A stretch of 64,000 nt of DNA from Caballeronia terrestris (GTDB lineage: Bacteria > Pseudomonadota > Gammaproteobacteria > Burkholderiales > Burkholderiaceae): assembly GCF_001544515.1 (NCBI RefSeq), contig NZ_FCOL02000025.1, forward strand, positions 22,296-86,295, given 5' to 3'. Within the stretch, counting starts at the first letter, position 1. The number at the start of each line of letters is the position of its first letter. Below, piece by piece: positions 47,133-56,255 of the stretch. A program made the position numbers and the translations under genes. The notes under the pieces were generated by a model. It was not told the origin of the DNA and searched no databases. It saw only the letters and a list, made by a program, of their open reading frames with translations.

Positions 47133-47816
47133 TTAATCCGGCGTCACGGCAATTTCGATCAGGTGACGCTCGGCATCGAGCATCGGCACGTTCAGCCGTT
47201 TGATGCCCAACACCGTCGTGCCCGCTGGAAGACGCGCGATTTCGGCATCCGGGCGAATGCCTTTCATCGCGAAGATACGTCCGTTGTCGGCGACCAGGTG
47301 ACGCGCAAGTGTAACGAAATCGGAGAGCTCTGCGAACGCGCGCGACACAATCACATCGAATTTCTCCGGCACTTCAACGCCCGGCTTCAGAATCTCGACG
47401 CGTCCCGTAACGACCGAAAGATTCGTCAGACCAAGCTGCACCTTCGCCTGCGACTGGAAGGCAGTTTTCTTGTGAACGATATCGTTCAGCGTGACCTGCC
47501 AGTCCGGCAGTACGATTGCCATGACGATGCCGGGCAAGCCGCCGCCCGATCCGACGTCGAGTGCCGAGGATACGCCGCGCTTCTCCAGCGCTGGGACGAT
47601 CGCGAGGGAATCCAGGATGTGCTGGATCAGCATCTGGCGCGGATCGCGGATCGCAGTCAGGTTGTAGACAGCGTTCCACTTGCCGAGCAGCGCTACGTAG
47701 TCGAGCAATTTCGCGTGCGTGGCATCGGACAGCGTGAGACCCAATTCCACGGCGCCTTCGCGAAGAAGCGGCGCTAGATCATCGAGGCCAGACGCGCCGG
47801 CTGAACGGCCCGTCAC
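47133..47816 (-). CDS. rsmG: 16S rRNA (guanine527-N7)-methyltransferase
   Basis: Methylates G527 of 16S rRNA using S-adenosylmethionine. The 227-residue protein has the class I methyltransferase motif DVGSGGGLPGIVMAI and the substrate segment NLTAIRDPRQMLIQHILDSL. The start codon is GTG at 47816, which overlaps the mnmG TGA as GTGA, so translation is coupled. Standard gidB position after gidA (mnmG). Confidence 0.96.
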   Translation of the reverse strand: MTGRSAGASGLDDLAPLLREGAVELGLTLSDATHAKLLDYVALLGKWNAVYNLTAIRDPRQMLIQHILDSLAIVPALEKRGVSSALDVGSGGGLPGIVMAIVLPDWQVTLNDIVHKKTAFQSQAKVQLGLTNLSVVTGRVEILKPGVEVPEKFDVIVSRAFAELSDFVTLARHLVADNGRIFAMKGIRPDAEIARLPAGTTVLGIKRLNVPMLDAERHLIEIAVTPD

Positions 47817-49774
47817 TGGATCGCCGGCGCGTTTCCGCTGCCAGTGTCATCTTTGTTCGTCGTGGCGCGGCGGCCGAGGCCACGCTTGAGGTGCACCATC
47901 AAGAGGGAGATCGCGGCAGGCGTAATGCCTGAGATTCGCGAGGCTTGTCCGATGGTCTCAGGACGATGCTGCGTGAGCTTCTGGCGAGCTTCGAACGACA
48001 GCCCTCTCACCTCGGCGTAGTCGATACTTTCCGGCAGACGCGTGTTTTCTTGCGAGCCGTTCCGCTCAATCTCCCCGGCTTGGCGATCGATATAGCCTTG
48101 GTACTTCACACCGATTTCGATCTGCTCTTTGATCTGCGCAAGCAAGACGGGATCGTCGGCGAGTGGAGCCTCTGGTCCGCACGCACCCTCGCGCAACGCG
48201 CAAATTCCCTCATACGTAACACCCGGGCGGCGCAGCAGGTCAGCAAGGCTGTATTCGTGATCGATCGGCTTGCCTAGCAGTGCCGTTGCGTCTGCGGCAG
48301 GCAGGGTTTTCGGATTGACCCAAATCGTGCGGAGGCGTTCTGTTTCACGTGAAACAGCGTCGCGCTTCCGGCTGAAGGCGTCCCAACGGAGGTCGTCGAC
48401 TAAGCCTAGTTCTCGGCCGGTTTCCGTCAGACGCATGTCGGCATTGTCTTCGCGGAGGGAAAGGCGGTACTCCGCGCGGCTCGTGAACATCCGGTACGGC
48501 TCGGACACACCACGGGTCACTAAATCGTCTACAAGAACGCCGACGTAGGCCTGATCGCGGCGTGGAGTCCACGCCTCTTTTCCTTGAACTTGTAATCCAG
48601 CGTTGATGCCGGCCAGCAAGCCCTGAGCGGCAGCTTCCTCGTAGCCCGTGGTGCCGTTGATCTGACCTGCGAAGAAAAGACCGCCGATCGCCTTCGTTTC
48701 CAGCGACGCCTTCAACGCTCGCGGGTCGAAGTAGTCGTATTCGATTGCGTAGCCTGGCCGCAGGATATGCGCGTGCTCAAGGCCGACCATCGAACGTACC
48801 AATTCAAGCTGGACGTCGAATGGCAAGCTGGTCGAAATTCCGTTGGGATAGAACTCGTTTGTGGTGAGCCCTTCCGGTTCCAGAAAGATCTGATGCGCGT
48901 CTTTGGAGGCGAAACGGTGGATCTTGTCTTCGATCGACGGGCAATAACGCGGCCCTACTCCCTCGATCACCCCCGTGTACATCGGCGACCGATCCAGCCC
49001 GGAGCGGATGATGTCATGCGTTTGGGCGTTCGTATGGGTTACCCAACAAGGCATTTGCCGGGGATGCTGCTCGACGCGTCCCAAGAAGGAGAACACCGGA
49101 ATCGGATCGAAGTCGCCAGGCTGCTCTTCGAGCTTCGAATAATCGATCGTCCGACCATCAATGCGCGGGGGCGTACCCGTTTTCAAACGCCCCTGCGGCA
49201 GCTTCAGCTCCTTGAGCCGCGCAGAAAGCGACACTGCGGCAGGATCGCCAGCTCGTCCGCCGGTGTAATTGTTCAACCCGACGTGAATTTTCCCGTCGAG
49301 GAACGTCCCAGCGGTCAGCACGACTGCGCGCGCCCGAAACCGAACTCCGACCTGCGTGACCGCTCCCACCACCCGGTCCCCTTCGACCATCAGGTCATCG
49401 ACTGCCTGCTGGAACAGCCACAAGTTGGGCTGATTCTCCAACCGATGCCGAATTGCTTGCTTGTACAGCAAACGATCCGCCTGTGCGCGCGTTGCCCGCA
49501 CCGCCGGCCCCTTCGACGAATTCAAGATACGGAACTGGATTCCCGACTCATCCGTCGCAGCCGCCATCGCGCCGCCCAACGCATCCACTTCCTTGACCAA
49601 ATGGCCTTTGCCAATCCCGCCGATCGACGGATTGCAGCTCATTTGGCCGAGTGTCTCGATATTGTGTGTCAGAAGCAGCGTCTTGGAGCCCATGCGAGCT
49701 GAAGCCAGCGCGGCTTCGGTGCCGGCGTGACCGCCGCCAACGACGATCACATCAAATTCTGTCGGAAAAAGCAT
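47813..49774 (-). CDS. mnmG: tRNA uridine-5-carboxymethylaminomethyl modification enzyme MnmG (GidA)
   Basis: With MnmE, builds the cmnm5U34 modification of certain tRNAs using FAD and folate. The 653-residue protein starts with the FAD site VIVVGGGHAGTEAALASARMG, and has NPSIGGIGKGHLVKEVDALGG, GTFLDGKIHVG and TGTPPRIDGRTIDYS. The last 20 residues are a variable tail. A perfect 16-base parS sequence lies inside the coding region at 48341-48356. Heads the mnmG-rsmG-parA-parB run. Confidence 0.97.
   Translation of the reverse strand: MLFPTEFDVIVVGGGHAGTEAALASARMGSKTLLLTHNIETLGQMSCNPSIGGIGKGHLVKEVDALGGAMAAATDESGIQFRILNSSKGPAVRATRAQADRLLYKQAIRHRLENQPNLWLFQQAVDDLMVEGDRVVGAVTQVGVRFRARAVVLTAGTFLDGKIHVGLNNYTGGRAGDPAAVSLSARLKELKLPQGRLKTGTPPRIDGRTIDYSKLEEQPGDFDPIPVFSFLGRVEQHPRQMPCWVTHTNAQTHDIIRSGLDRSPMYTGVIEGVGPRYCPSIEDKIHRFASKDAHQIFLEPEGLTTNEFYPNGISTSLPFDVQLELVRSMVGLEHAHILRPGYAIEYDYFDPRALKASLETKAIGGLFFAGQINGTTGYEEAAAQGLLAGINAGLQVQGKEAWTPRRDQAYVGVLVDDLVTRGVSEPYRMFTSRAEYRLSLREDNADMRLTETGRELGLVDDLRWDAFSRKRDAVSRETERLRTIWVNPKTLPAADATALLGKPIDHEYSLADLLRRPGVTYEGICALREGACGPEAPLADDPVLLAQIKEQIEIGVKYQGYIDRQAGEIERNGSQENTRLPESIDYAEVRGLSFEARQKLTQHRPETIGQASRISGITPAAISLLMVHLKRGLGRRATTNKDDTGSGNAPAIQ
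48341..48356. promoter_or_regulatory. parS: parS site (inside mnmG)
   Basis: TGTTTCACGTGAAACA, a perfect 16-base palindrome and an exact match to the universal parS sequence TGTTNCACGTGAAACA. It is 2.1 kb from parB and should nucleate ParB. Confidence 0.93.
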
Positions 49775-49878
49775 TGGAAATTTCGCGTGCGAGCGACGCG
49801 AGCCTTGAGAGAGATATCGCAGAATTATATAGCTTTACCTTTCGACTCGAATTCTGTCGAACGGCCAACGATAAAAAA

Positions 49879-49906
49879 ACGGCGTGTTTCACGTGAAACA
49901 CGCCGT
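49879..49906 (-). promoter_or_regulatory. parS: parS site embedded in the livF terminator hairpin
   Basis: A 28-base perfect palindrome whose centre (49885-49900) is TGTTTCACGTGAAACA, extended by ACGGCG and CGCCGT. On the minus strand it is followed by seven T and lies 23 bases after the livF stop, so the same DNA also reads as a rho-independent terminator. Confidence 0.9.
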
Positions 49907-49928
49907 CCAGAACCTGCTTCAAAGCAAA

Positions 49929-50693
49929 TTAAGCGACTTTCTTTGCCAATCCGAGATACGTTTCAATGACCTGCGGATTGTGCGCCAAATCCCCCGCCGC
50001 ACCCTCGAGCACGAATTCACCGGTTTCCAGCACGTAACCGTAGTCAGAAATCTGCAACGCCGCACGAGCATTTTGCTCAATCAGCAGCGTAGCGACGCCC
50101 GTTTCACGCAGAGCACTAATGATATGGAAGATTTCCTTCACGATCAGCGGCGCCAAGCCAAGGCTCGGCTCATCGAGCATTAGCAACTGCGGCTTGCCCA
50201 TCAGGGCGCGCCCCACTGCCAACATCTGCCGCTCACCGCCCGACAACGTCCCCGCCGCCTGCTTCCTGCGCTCCTTCAACCGCGGGAATAGTTCGAACAC
50301 GTGTGGCAGTTGATCGAGATAGTTTCGCTCTCCGGCACGCTTGCGCCGATAAGCGCCCAGCACGAGATTGTCCTCAACCGTCATGCTGGCGAACAACTCA
50401 CGTTTTTCAGGCACGAGACACATTCCACGTGAAACACGCTTCTCGATTGCTAGGGAAGAAATATCGTCTCCGAGATAGCGCACTGCGCCCTTGGCGAACC
50501 CGGTCGATGGCAGCGCACCCATGATCGCATTGAGCAAAGTGGATTTCCCCGCGCCGTTCGGTCCGATCACCGAGACTATCTGCCCTGCACCAACCGTCAG
50601 CTTGCCGCCGTGCAGCGCCTCGACCTTCCCGTAGCGCACTGACAATTCGCTAACCTGCAAAATCGGATCGGTTGCATTAACTGGTTGATTCAT
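49929..50693 (-). CDS. livF: Branched-chain amino acid-type ABC transporter ATP-binding protein (LivF)
   Basis: A 254-residue ABC ATPase. Walker A GPNGAGKSTLLNAIMG, signature LSGGERQMLAVGRALM, Walker B LLMLDEPSLGLAPL, and switch His in LLIEQNARAAL fit the LivF subfamily. It starts one base after the fused permease-ATPase gene ends and so is translated with it. A near-match to parS lies inside it at 50421-50436. Confidence 0.95.
   Translation of the reverse strand: MNQPVNATDPILQVSELSVRYGKVEALHGGKLTVGAGQIVSVIGPNGAGKSTLLNAIMGALPSTGFAKGAVRYLGDDISSLAIEKRVSRGMCLVPEKRELFASMTVEDNLVLGAYRRKRAGERNYLDQLPHVFELFPRLKERRKQAAGTLSGGERQMLAVGRALMGKPQLLMLDEPSLGLAPLIVKEIFHIISALRETGVATLLIEQNARAALQISDYGYVLETGEFVLEGAAGDLAHNPQVIETYLGLAKKVA
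50421..50436. promoter_or_regulatory. Probable parS variant (inside livF)
   Basis: CATTCCACGTGAAACA matches the parS consensus TGTTNCACGTGAAACA at all but its first two positions, with a perfect right half. Likely a weaker ParB site. Confidence 0.55.
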
Positions 50694-50694
50694 T

Positions 50695-52479
50695 TCATTC
50701 CACCCCGCCCAAGTACGCTTCGAGAACCGCCGGATCCTTCTGCACCTCTTCCGGCAACCCTTCGGCGATCCGCGTTCCGAACTCCATCACGACCAGCCGA
50801 TCGGTGAGATTCATCACGAAATCCATATCGTGTTCGACCAGAAGGACACTCATCCCTTCGGCCTTCAGCTTCCGCAGCAAGTCGGCCAGTTGCAGCTTCT
50901 CCTGATACCGCAGACCCGCGGCCGGTTCATCAAGCAGCAGCAAAGTCGGATCGCAGCACAGCGCCCGCGCAATCTCAAGAATTCGTTGCTGCCCGAGCGC
51001 GAGGCTCCCCGCTTCGTCGTAGAGATGCTTTTCCAGCCCGACGCGCGCGATTTGCCGCGCCGCCTCGGCCATCAACCGCGCCTCTTCGGCCGCGTTCAGC
51101 TTCGCGATGCTTCGCCACACGCCCGTATTGCCGCGCAGATGCGCGCCGATCGCCACGTTCTCCAGCACCATCATGCCCGGCAGCAGCTTGACGTGCTGAA
51201 ACGTCCGCCCGATGCCGCGCTTGACGATTTCACGTGAAGTCAGCGCATCGATTCGCTCGCCGTGGAAGGTGATCGAGCCACTCGTCGCTTGCAGGACGCC
51301 GGTCACGAGATTGAACGTCGTCGATTTGCCAGCCCCGTTCGGCCCGATCAAGCCGATGATCTCGCCCGCCTTTACCTCGAAGCTCACGTCGTTGACCGCA
51401 ACGAGCCCGCCGAACTCTTTGCGGGCCTTATCGACGATCAACAGACGCTCGCCCGTCGTCGGCTTGCTGCGCTGCGGCAAAGCCTCGGCGTGGTCCGGAA
51501 CGCGCGCCCGTGGCCCGCTCGGAAAGATCCGCGACACGAACGGCCACACGCCCTGACGTGCATACTGGAGCAGCAAAACCATCAAAACACCGAACACGAT
51601 GATTTCGAAGTTGCCATTCGCGCCGAGCAACTTCGGTAGCAGCGTCTGCAGATAGTCCTGAAGCACGGTGAGAATCGTTGCGCCGAGAACCGCACCCCAG
51701 ACGTGCGACACCCCGCCGACCACCGCCATGAACAGAAACTCGATGCCGTGATTCAGCCCGAATGGTGTCGGATTCACTGCGCGCTGCAAATGCGCGTATA
51801 GAAATCCGGAAATCGCGGCGAGCACCGCCGCATAAACGAAGATCACGACGCGCATCCACGCAGTATTGACGCCCATTGCTTCGGCCATCGTGCCGCCGCC
51901 GCGCAGCGCGCGAATCGCGCGTCCGGGGCGACTGTTAAGCAGATTTTGAACAGATACGACCGCCAGCAGCACGACGACCCAAATCAGGTAATAAATGCTG
52001 CGCCCCGATTCCAGATGCCACCCGAACAGATTCAGCACGGGAATCCCGTTGATCCCGTCGTACTTCCCGAGCATTTCGAGATTGCCGAACAGGAAAAACA
52101 GCGACAACCCCCAGGCAATCGTTCCGAGCGGCAGGAAGTGCCCCGAGAGCCGCATCGTCACCATGCCGAGCAGCAGCGCCACGAGCCCTGTCAGCACGAT
52201 GCCGACGATCAACGCGAGCCACGGCGAGACCCCGAACTGCGTCGTCAGATAAGCCGTCGTATATGCCCCGACGCCGACGAAAGCCGCTTGCCCGAAGCTC
52301 GTCATCCCGCCGATGCCGGTAAGCAGCACGAGGCCAATCGCGACGATCGAATACAAGCCGATGTAGTTCAGCAGCGTCACCCAGTACTCGGGCACGCGGA
52401 TCGGCTGCGGCAGAACGGGCAGCGCGAACACCACCAGCAGGAATACCCAGAAGAATTTATTTTGGACCAGAAATTTCAT
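50695..52479 (-). CDS. Fused LivM permease / LivG ATP-binding protein
   Basis: A 594-residue fusion. Residues 1 to about 320 are a LivM-type permease with eight or more helices (NYIGLYSIVAIGLVLLTGIGG, MTSFGQAAFVGVGAYTTAYL). After a short linker (RIFPSGPRARVPDH) a LivG-type ATPase follows, with Walker A GPNGAGKSTTFNLVTG, signature SLALGQQRILEIARALC and Walker B LLLLDEPAAGL. The start at 52479 has GAGGAG before it; an ATG at 52500 would overlap livH. Such fusions keep the two parts in fixed ratio. It is flanked by livH and livF in an operon. Confidence 0.93.
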   Translation of the reverse strand: MKFLVQNKFFWVFLLVVFALPVLPQPIRVPEYWVTLLNYIGLYSIVAIGLVLLTGIGGMTSFGQAAFVGVGAYTTAYLTTQFGVSPWLALIVGIVLTGLVALLLGMVTMRLSGHFLPLGTIAWGLSLFFLFGNLEMLGKYDGINGIPVLNLFGWHLESGRSIYYLIWVVVLLAVVSVQNLLNSRPGRAIRALRGGGTMAEAMGVNTAWMRVVIFVYAAVLAAISGFLYAHLQRAVNPTPFGLNHGIEFLFMAVVGGVSHVWGAVLGATILTVLQDYLQTLLPKLLGANGNFEIIVFGVLMVLLLQYARQGVWPFVSRIFPSGPRARVPDHAEALPQRSKPTTGERLLIVDKARKEFGGLVAVNDVSFEVKAGEIIGLIGPNGAGKSTTFNLVTGVLQATSGSITFHGERIDALTSREIVKRGIGRTFQHVKLLPGMMVLENVAIGAHLRGNTGVWRSIAKLNAAEEARLMAEAARQIARVGLEKHLYDEAGSLALGQQRILEIARALCCDPTLLLLDEPAAGLRYQEKLQLADLLRKLKAEGMSVLLVEHDMDFVMNLTDRLVVMEFGTRIAEGLPEEVQKDPAVLEAYLGGVE

Positions 52480-52483
52480 CGCT

Positions 52484-53539
52484 TCACTCCTCTTCTTCAT
52501 CCGAATGCGGGCTCGCGAGACTCCGCCACAGCAGCACCGGAATGATCAGCGTGAAAACGATCACCTCCTTGTAAGCACTCGCCCAGAACGACGAATACGA
52601 CTCCAGCAGCCCGACGAGCAGCGACCCCGCCGCCGCCAGCGGATAACTCACCAGCCCGCCGACGATCGCGCCTACGAAGCCCTTCAGGCCGATCAGGAAG
52701 CCCGAGTCGTAATAGATCGTCGTGATCGGCGCGACCAGGACGCCGCACAGCGCGCCGAGGCCGGCTGCGAGCGTGAACGCGAGGCGCCCCGCTTGCGTCG
52801 TGCCGATGCCGACGAGCCGCGCGCCCAAACGGTTCACCGACGTCGCTCGCAACGCCTTGCCGGAAATCGTGCGATCGAAGTAGACGTAGAGCGCCACGAT
52901 CAGCACGGCCGCCGTGCCGACGACCCACAAGCTCTGCCCAGAGATCGATACATCTCCGAGCGAGAACGTCGCGTCGGAGAACGCGGTGGTGCGCGACCCT
53001 TCCGCGCCGAACATCACGAGGCCTAAGCCGACCATCGCGAAGTGCACCGCGACCGCGACGATCAGCAGCAAGAGCGTGCTTGCCTCCGCGATCGGCTCGT
53101 AGGCCAGCCGGTACACGAACGGCCCCATTGGCACAACGATCAGCAGCGTCAGCGCGATCTGCGCGAACATCGGCAGGGTCTGCATGAAGACGCCCTGAGT
53201 CAGCGCGTAGACGGCGATCGGGAACAGCACATATTTGCCGGCCAGAGCGACCAGCGTGCGCGCAACTTGTCGATATCGCGACGGATGCCGCGCGATGCCG
53301 GCCAGTTCGGCGACGAAGCAGCCGACGCCCATCGCGACCAGCAGATAGCACGTTGCGGGAAACTTCTGGGTCTGCAGGGCGGCGAGCGTGAGTGCGCCAT
53401 ACGCGACGAACTCGCCCTGCGGAATGAAAATGACGCGCGTCACGGAGAACACGAGCACCAGCGCGAGCGCGAGCAACGCGTAGATGGCGCCCGTGGTGAT
53501 CCCGTCCTGCGCGAGAATCGCCGCAATCGATAGGTCCAT
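52484..53539 (-). CDS. livH: Branched-chain amino acid-type ABC transporter permease (LivH)
   Basis: A 351-residue integral membrane permease. The N-terminus DGITTGAIYALLALALVLVFSVTRV and the IPQGEFVAYGALT segment are typical LivH, as is GLKGFVGAIVGGLVSYPLAAAGSLLVGLLESY near the end. It is about 50 residues longer than usual, with an extra hydrophilic and hydrophobic stretch around 80-130 (ARHPSRYRQVARTLVALAGK). The acidic C-terminus overlaps the RBS of the next gene; the spacing is 4 bases. Confidence 0.92.
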   Translation of the reverse strand: MDLSIAAILAQDGITTGAIYALLALALVLVFSVTRVIFIPQGEFVAYGALTLAALQTQKFPATCYLLVAMGVGCFVAELAGIARHPSRYRQVARTLVALAGKYVLFPIAVYALTQGVFMQTLPMFAQIALTLLIVVPMGPFVYRLAYEPIAEASTLLLLIVAVAVHFAMVGLGLVMFGAEGSRTTAFSDATFSLGDVSISGQSLWVVGTAAVLIVALYVYFDRTISGKALRATSVNRLGARLVGIGTTQAGRLAFTLAAGLGALCGVLVAPITTIYYDSGFLIGLKGFVGAIVGGLVSYPLAAAGSLLVGLLESYSSFWASAYKEVIVFTLIIPVLLWRSLASPHSDEEEE

Positions 53540-53590
53540 ACTTCCTCTTCGAATCAGCCAGACGGAGAATCAGTCCGGCAAAACAAGGTA

Positions 53591-53624
53591 AAGCGGCGCG
53601 CCGATCCCCCGGCGCGCCGCTTTG
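53591..53624 (-). terminator. Hairpin between binding protein and livH
   Basis: AAAGCGGCGCGCCG, loop of six, and its perfect complement; the following T-tract is interrupted (TTTACCTTGTTTT). It lies between the binding-protein stop and livH, so partial termination would make more binding protein than permease. Confidence 0.65.
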
Positions 53625-53667
53625 CACATCGAAGCGCGCCTTTGACGAGCGCGCGTCGAGAAACGCG

Positions 53668-54840
53668 TCAGTCGTTCAGCAGCTTCCACTTGCCGTCGAC
53701 GATCTGCACCATCACGCGCGCGCGGTCGTCAAAGCCGTTGTGATCCGTCGGCGTCATGTTCATGATGCCGTGCGCGACCGGCAGGTCCTTCAGGTTCTCG
53801 AGCGCCGCACGCAGCGCCTCACGGAACTCCGGCGTGCCCGGCTGGCCCTTCTTCAGCGCCTCGGGAATCGCGCGTTGGAGCATCTGCCCGGCGTCCCATG
53901 CGTGACCGCCGAACGTCGAGAGGGAACCCGCACCGTACGCCTTCTCATATGCGTTTTTGTACGCCGCCGACGACTTCTTCACCGGATTGCTCTCCGGCAA
54001 CTGATCGGTGACGAGCACCGGACCCGCGGGCAGCAGCTCGCCTTCGCAATCCTTGCCGCACACGCGCAGGAAGTCGTTGTTCGCCACGCCGTGCGTCTGA
54101 TAGACCTTGCCTTTGTAGCCGCGCTCCTTCAGCACCTTCGCCGGCAGCGCCGACGGCGTACCCGCGCCCGCGATCAGCACCGCGTCCGGATTCGCGCCCA
54201 TCGTCTTCAGCACCTGGCCGGTGACCGATGTGTCCGTGCGGTTGTAGCGCTCGTTCGTCACGATCTTCAACTTGTGCGCGGTCGCCGCCTTGTCGAACAC
54301 GTTGTACCAGCCGTCGCCGTAGGCATCCGCGAAGCCGATGAAACCGACCGTCTTCACGCCGCGCTTTTCCATGTAGCTCGCGATGGCGTCGGCCATCAGC
54401 GCGTCGTTCTGCGGCGTCTTGAAGACCCACGCCTTCTTCGCGTCCATCGGCGAGATGATCGCCGCCGATGCCGCCATCGAGATCATCGGCGTCTTGGCTG
54501 ACGAAGCCGCATCGATCATCGCGAGCGAGTTCGGCGTGACGGTCGAGCCGACGATCGCATCGACGTGATCTTCATCGATCAGCTTGCGCGTGTTCTGCAC
54601 GGCGCGGCTCGTATCGGAACCGTCATCGAGCACGATGTATTCGACCGATTTCCCGCCGATTTCCTTCGGCAAGAGCGCGATCGTATTTTTCTCCGGAATC
54701 CCAAGCGATGCCGCCGGCCCCGTCGCCGACAGCGTCACCCCGATCTTCACCTGCGCGAACACGGCGCTCGTGCCGCAGAGCGCGCTGCCCGCGATCGCCA
54801 GGGCGATGCCCGTGCGTACCCATTGCTTTGTGGTTTTCAT
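53668..54840 (-). CDS. Branched-chain amino acid-type ABC transporter, binding protein 1
   Basis: A 390-residue periplasmic binding protein with a signal peptide (MKTTKQWVRTGIALAIAGSALCG, then AVFAQ cleavage near 29). The body starts VKIGVTLSATGPAASLGIPEKNT and has ICVCGKDCEGELLPAGP-like loop with two Cys. It is the proximal of two tandem paralogues, about two-thirds identical by eye. The ATG at 54840 follows GGAGACAGGAC. Its ligand is not determined; livH, the fusion and livF lie downstream. Confidence 0.92.
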   Translation of the reverse strand: MKTTKQWVRTGIALAIAGSALCGTSAVFAQVKIGVTLSATGPAASLGIPEKNTIALLPKEIGGKSVEYIVLDDGSDTSRAVQNTRKLIDEDHVDAIVGSTVTPNSLAMIDAASSAKTPMISMAASAAIISPMDAKKAWVFKTPQNDALMADAIASYMEKRGVKTVGFIGFADAYGDGWYNVFDKAATAHKLKIVTNERYNRTDTSVTGQVLKTMGANPDAVLIAGAGTPSALPAKVLKERGYKGKVYQTHGVANNDFLRVCGKDCEGELLPAGPVLVTDQLPESNPVKKSSAAYKNAYEKAYGAGSLSTFGGHAWDAGQMLQRAIPEALKKGQPGTPEFREALRAALENLKDLPVAHGIMNMTPTDHNGFDDRARVMVQIVDGKWKLLND

Positions 54841-55035
54841 GTCCTGTCTCCAAACGCGAAATGCTGTCGCGCACCCGGACGGTGCGCTGCTGCGAGTTGT
54901 TATCAATTCGACTGCTGCGACAATCTATGTAGCGCGGTACAGCATGCCTAGCATCGTTTTCCCTGACCGTACGCGCGCTGACTGATTGCCCTCTTCTCTC
55001 ATTGCGTCCCGCATGTTTGCGGGCTTCTTTGTGCG

Positions 55036-55067
55036 GAAAAAAAGGCGCGTATGAAGCAACGCGCCTT
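55036..55067 (-). terminator. Terminator after binding protein 2
   Basis: AAGGCGCGT, an eight-base loop, ACGCGCCTT and seven T on the minus strand, 33 bases after the stop. Confidence 0.85.
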
Positions 55068-55100
55068 GGTTTCTCGTTCAATTCATCGTGGCTCTCGATG

Positions 55101-56255
55101 TCAGTTGGTAACGAGCTTCCACTTCCCACCCACGATCTCAACCATCACGCGTGCGCGCTGGTCGAGGCCGGAGTGATCGTTCGTGCTCATGTTGACGATG
55201 CCGTGCGAAACGGGAAGATCCTTCGTGCCTTCAATGGCCGCGCGCAACGCATCGCGAAACGCGGGCGTGCCGGGCTGGCCCTTCTTCAGCGCGATCGGAA
55301 TCGCGCGCTGCAGGATGAGGCCCGCGTCCCACGCGTGACCGCCGAACGTCGAGACGGTGCCTGCGCCATACGCACCTTCATAAGCCTTCTTGTAGGTCAG
55401 CGCGGCGCCCTTCACCGGGCTCGAATCAGGCAACTGTTCGGAGACGAGCAACGGCCCCGCCGGCAGGAACGTGCCTTCGCAATCCTTGCCGCACACGCGC
55501 AGGAAGTCGTTGTTCGCGACACCGTGCGTCTGATAGATCGTGCCCTTGTAGCCGCGCTCCTTGAGCGTCTTCTGCGGCAACGCGGCGGGCGTGCCCGCTC
55601 CGGCGATCAGCACCGCATCCGGATTCTGCGACATCGCCTTCAACACCTGCCCCGTCACCGAGGCATCGTTGCGCGCAAAGCGCTCGTTCGCGACTACCTT
55701 GATCTTCTTGACGTCGGCGGCCTTGCTGAACTCCTTGAACCAGCTCTCACCGTACGCATCGCTGAAACCGATGAAGGCCACCGTCGTCACGTTGCGGTTC
55801 GACATGTGCTGCGCAATGGCGGTGGCCATCAGAATGTCGTTCTGCGGCGTCTTGAAGACCCACGCGCGCTTCGCATCCATCGGTTCGACGATCGTGGCGG
55901 CCGCGGCCATCGAGATCATCGGCGTGGAAGTTTCGGCGGCGATATCGATCATCGCAAGCGAGTTCGGCACGACCGTGGAACCGATCAGCGCATCGACCTT
56001 GTCTTCGCTCGTCAGCTTGCGGGCGTTCTTCACGGCCTGGGTGGAATCGGTGGCATCGTCGAGGACGATGTATTGCATCTTTTGCCCCGCGATCTCCTTC
56101 GGCAACAACGCAATCGTGTTCTTCTCCGGAATGCCGAGCGAAGCGGCCGGTCCGGTCGCGGATACGGTAACGCCCACTTTCACATCTGCCAGAACCTGCG
56201 TACTCGCCAATGCGGCGATTAATGCCGCCGCGCTCACGCGCAATGCCAACCTCAT
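55101..56255 (-). CDS. Branched-chain amino acid-type ABC transporter, binding protein 2
   Basis: A 384-residue paralogue of the neighbouring binding protein. Signal peptide MRLALRVSAAALIAALASTQVLA, then VKVGVTVSATGPAASLGIPEKNT, the same opening as copy 1. The CGKDCEG loop and FGGHAWDAGLILQRAIP segment are shared too. The strong terminator after it means it has its own transcript. The pair arose by tandem duplication and may differ in ligand specificity or expression. Confidence 0.92.
   Translation of the reverse strand: MRLALRVSAAALIAALASTQVLADVKVGVTVSATGPAASLGIPEKNTIALLPKEIAGQKMQYIVLDDATDSTQAVKNARKLTSEDKVDALIGSTVVPNSLAMIDIAAETSTPMISMAAAATIVEPMDAKRAWVFKTPQNDILMATAIAQHMSNRNVTTVAFIGFSDAYGESWFKEFSKAADVKKIKVVANERFARNDASVTGQVLKAMSQNPDAVLIAGAGTPAALPQKTLKERGYKGTIYQTHGVANNDFLRVCGKDCEGTFLPAGPLLVSEQLPDSSPVKGAALTYKKAYEGAYGAGTVSTFGGHAWDAGLILQRAIPIALKKGQPGTPAFRDALRAAIEGTKDLPVSHGIVNMSTNDHSGLDQRARVMVEIVGGKWKLVTN

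Noticed and set aside
51226..51241. TTTCACGTGAA core inside the livM-livG fusion as a fourth parS
   Set aside because: Five mismatches to the 16-base consensus; kept only as a weak possibility within the parS finding.
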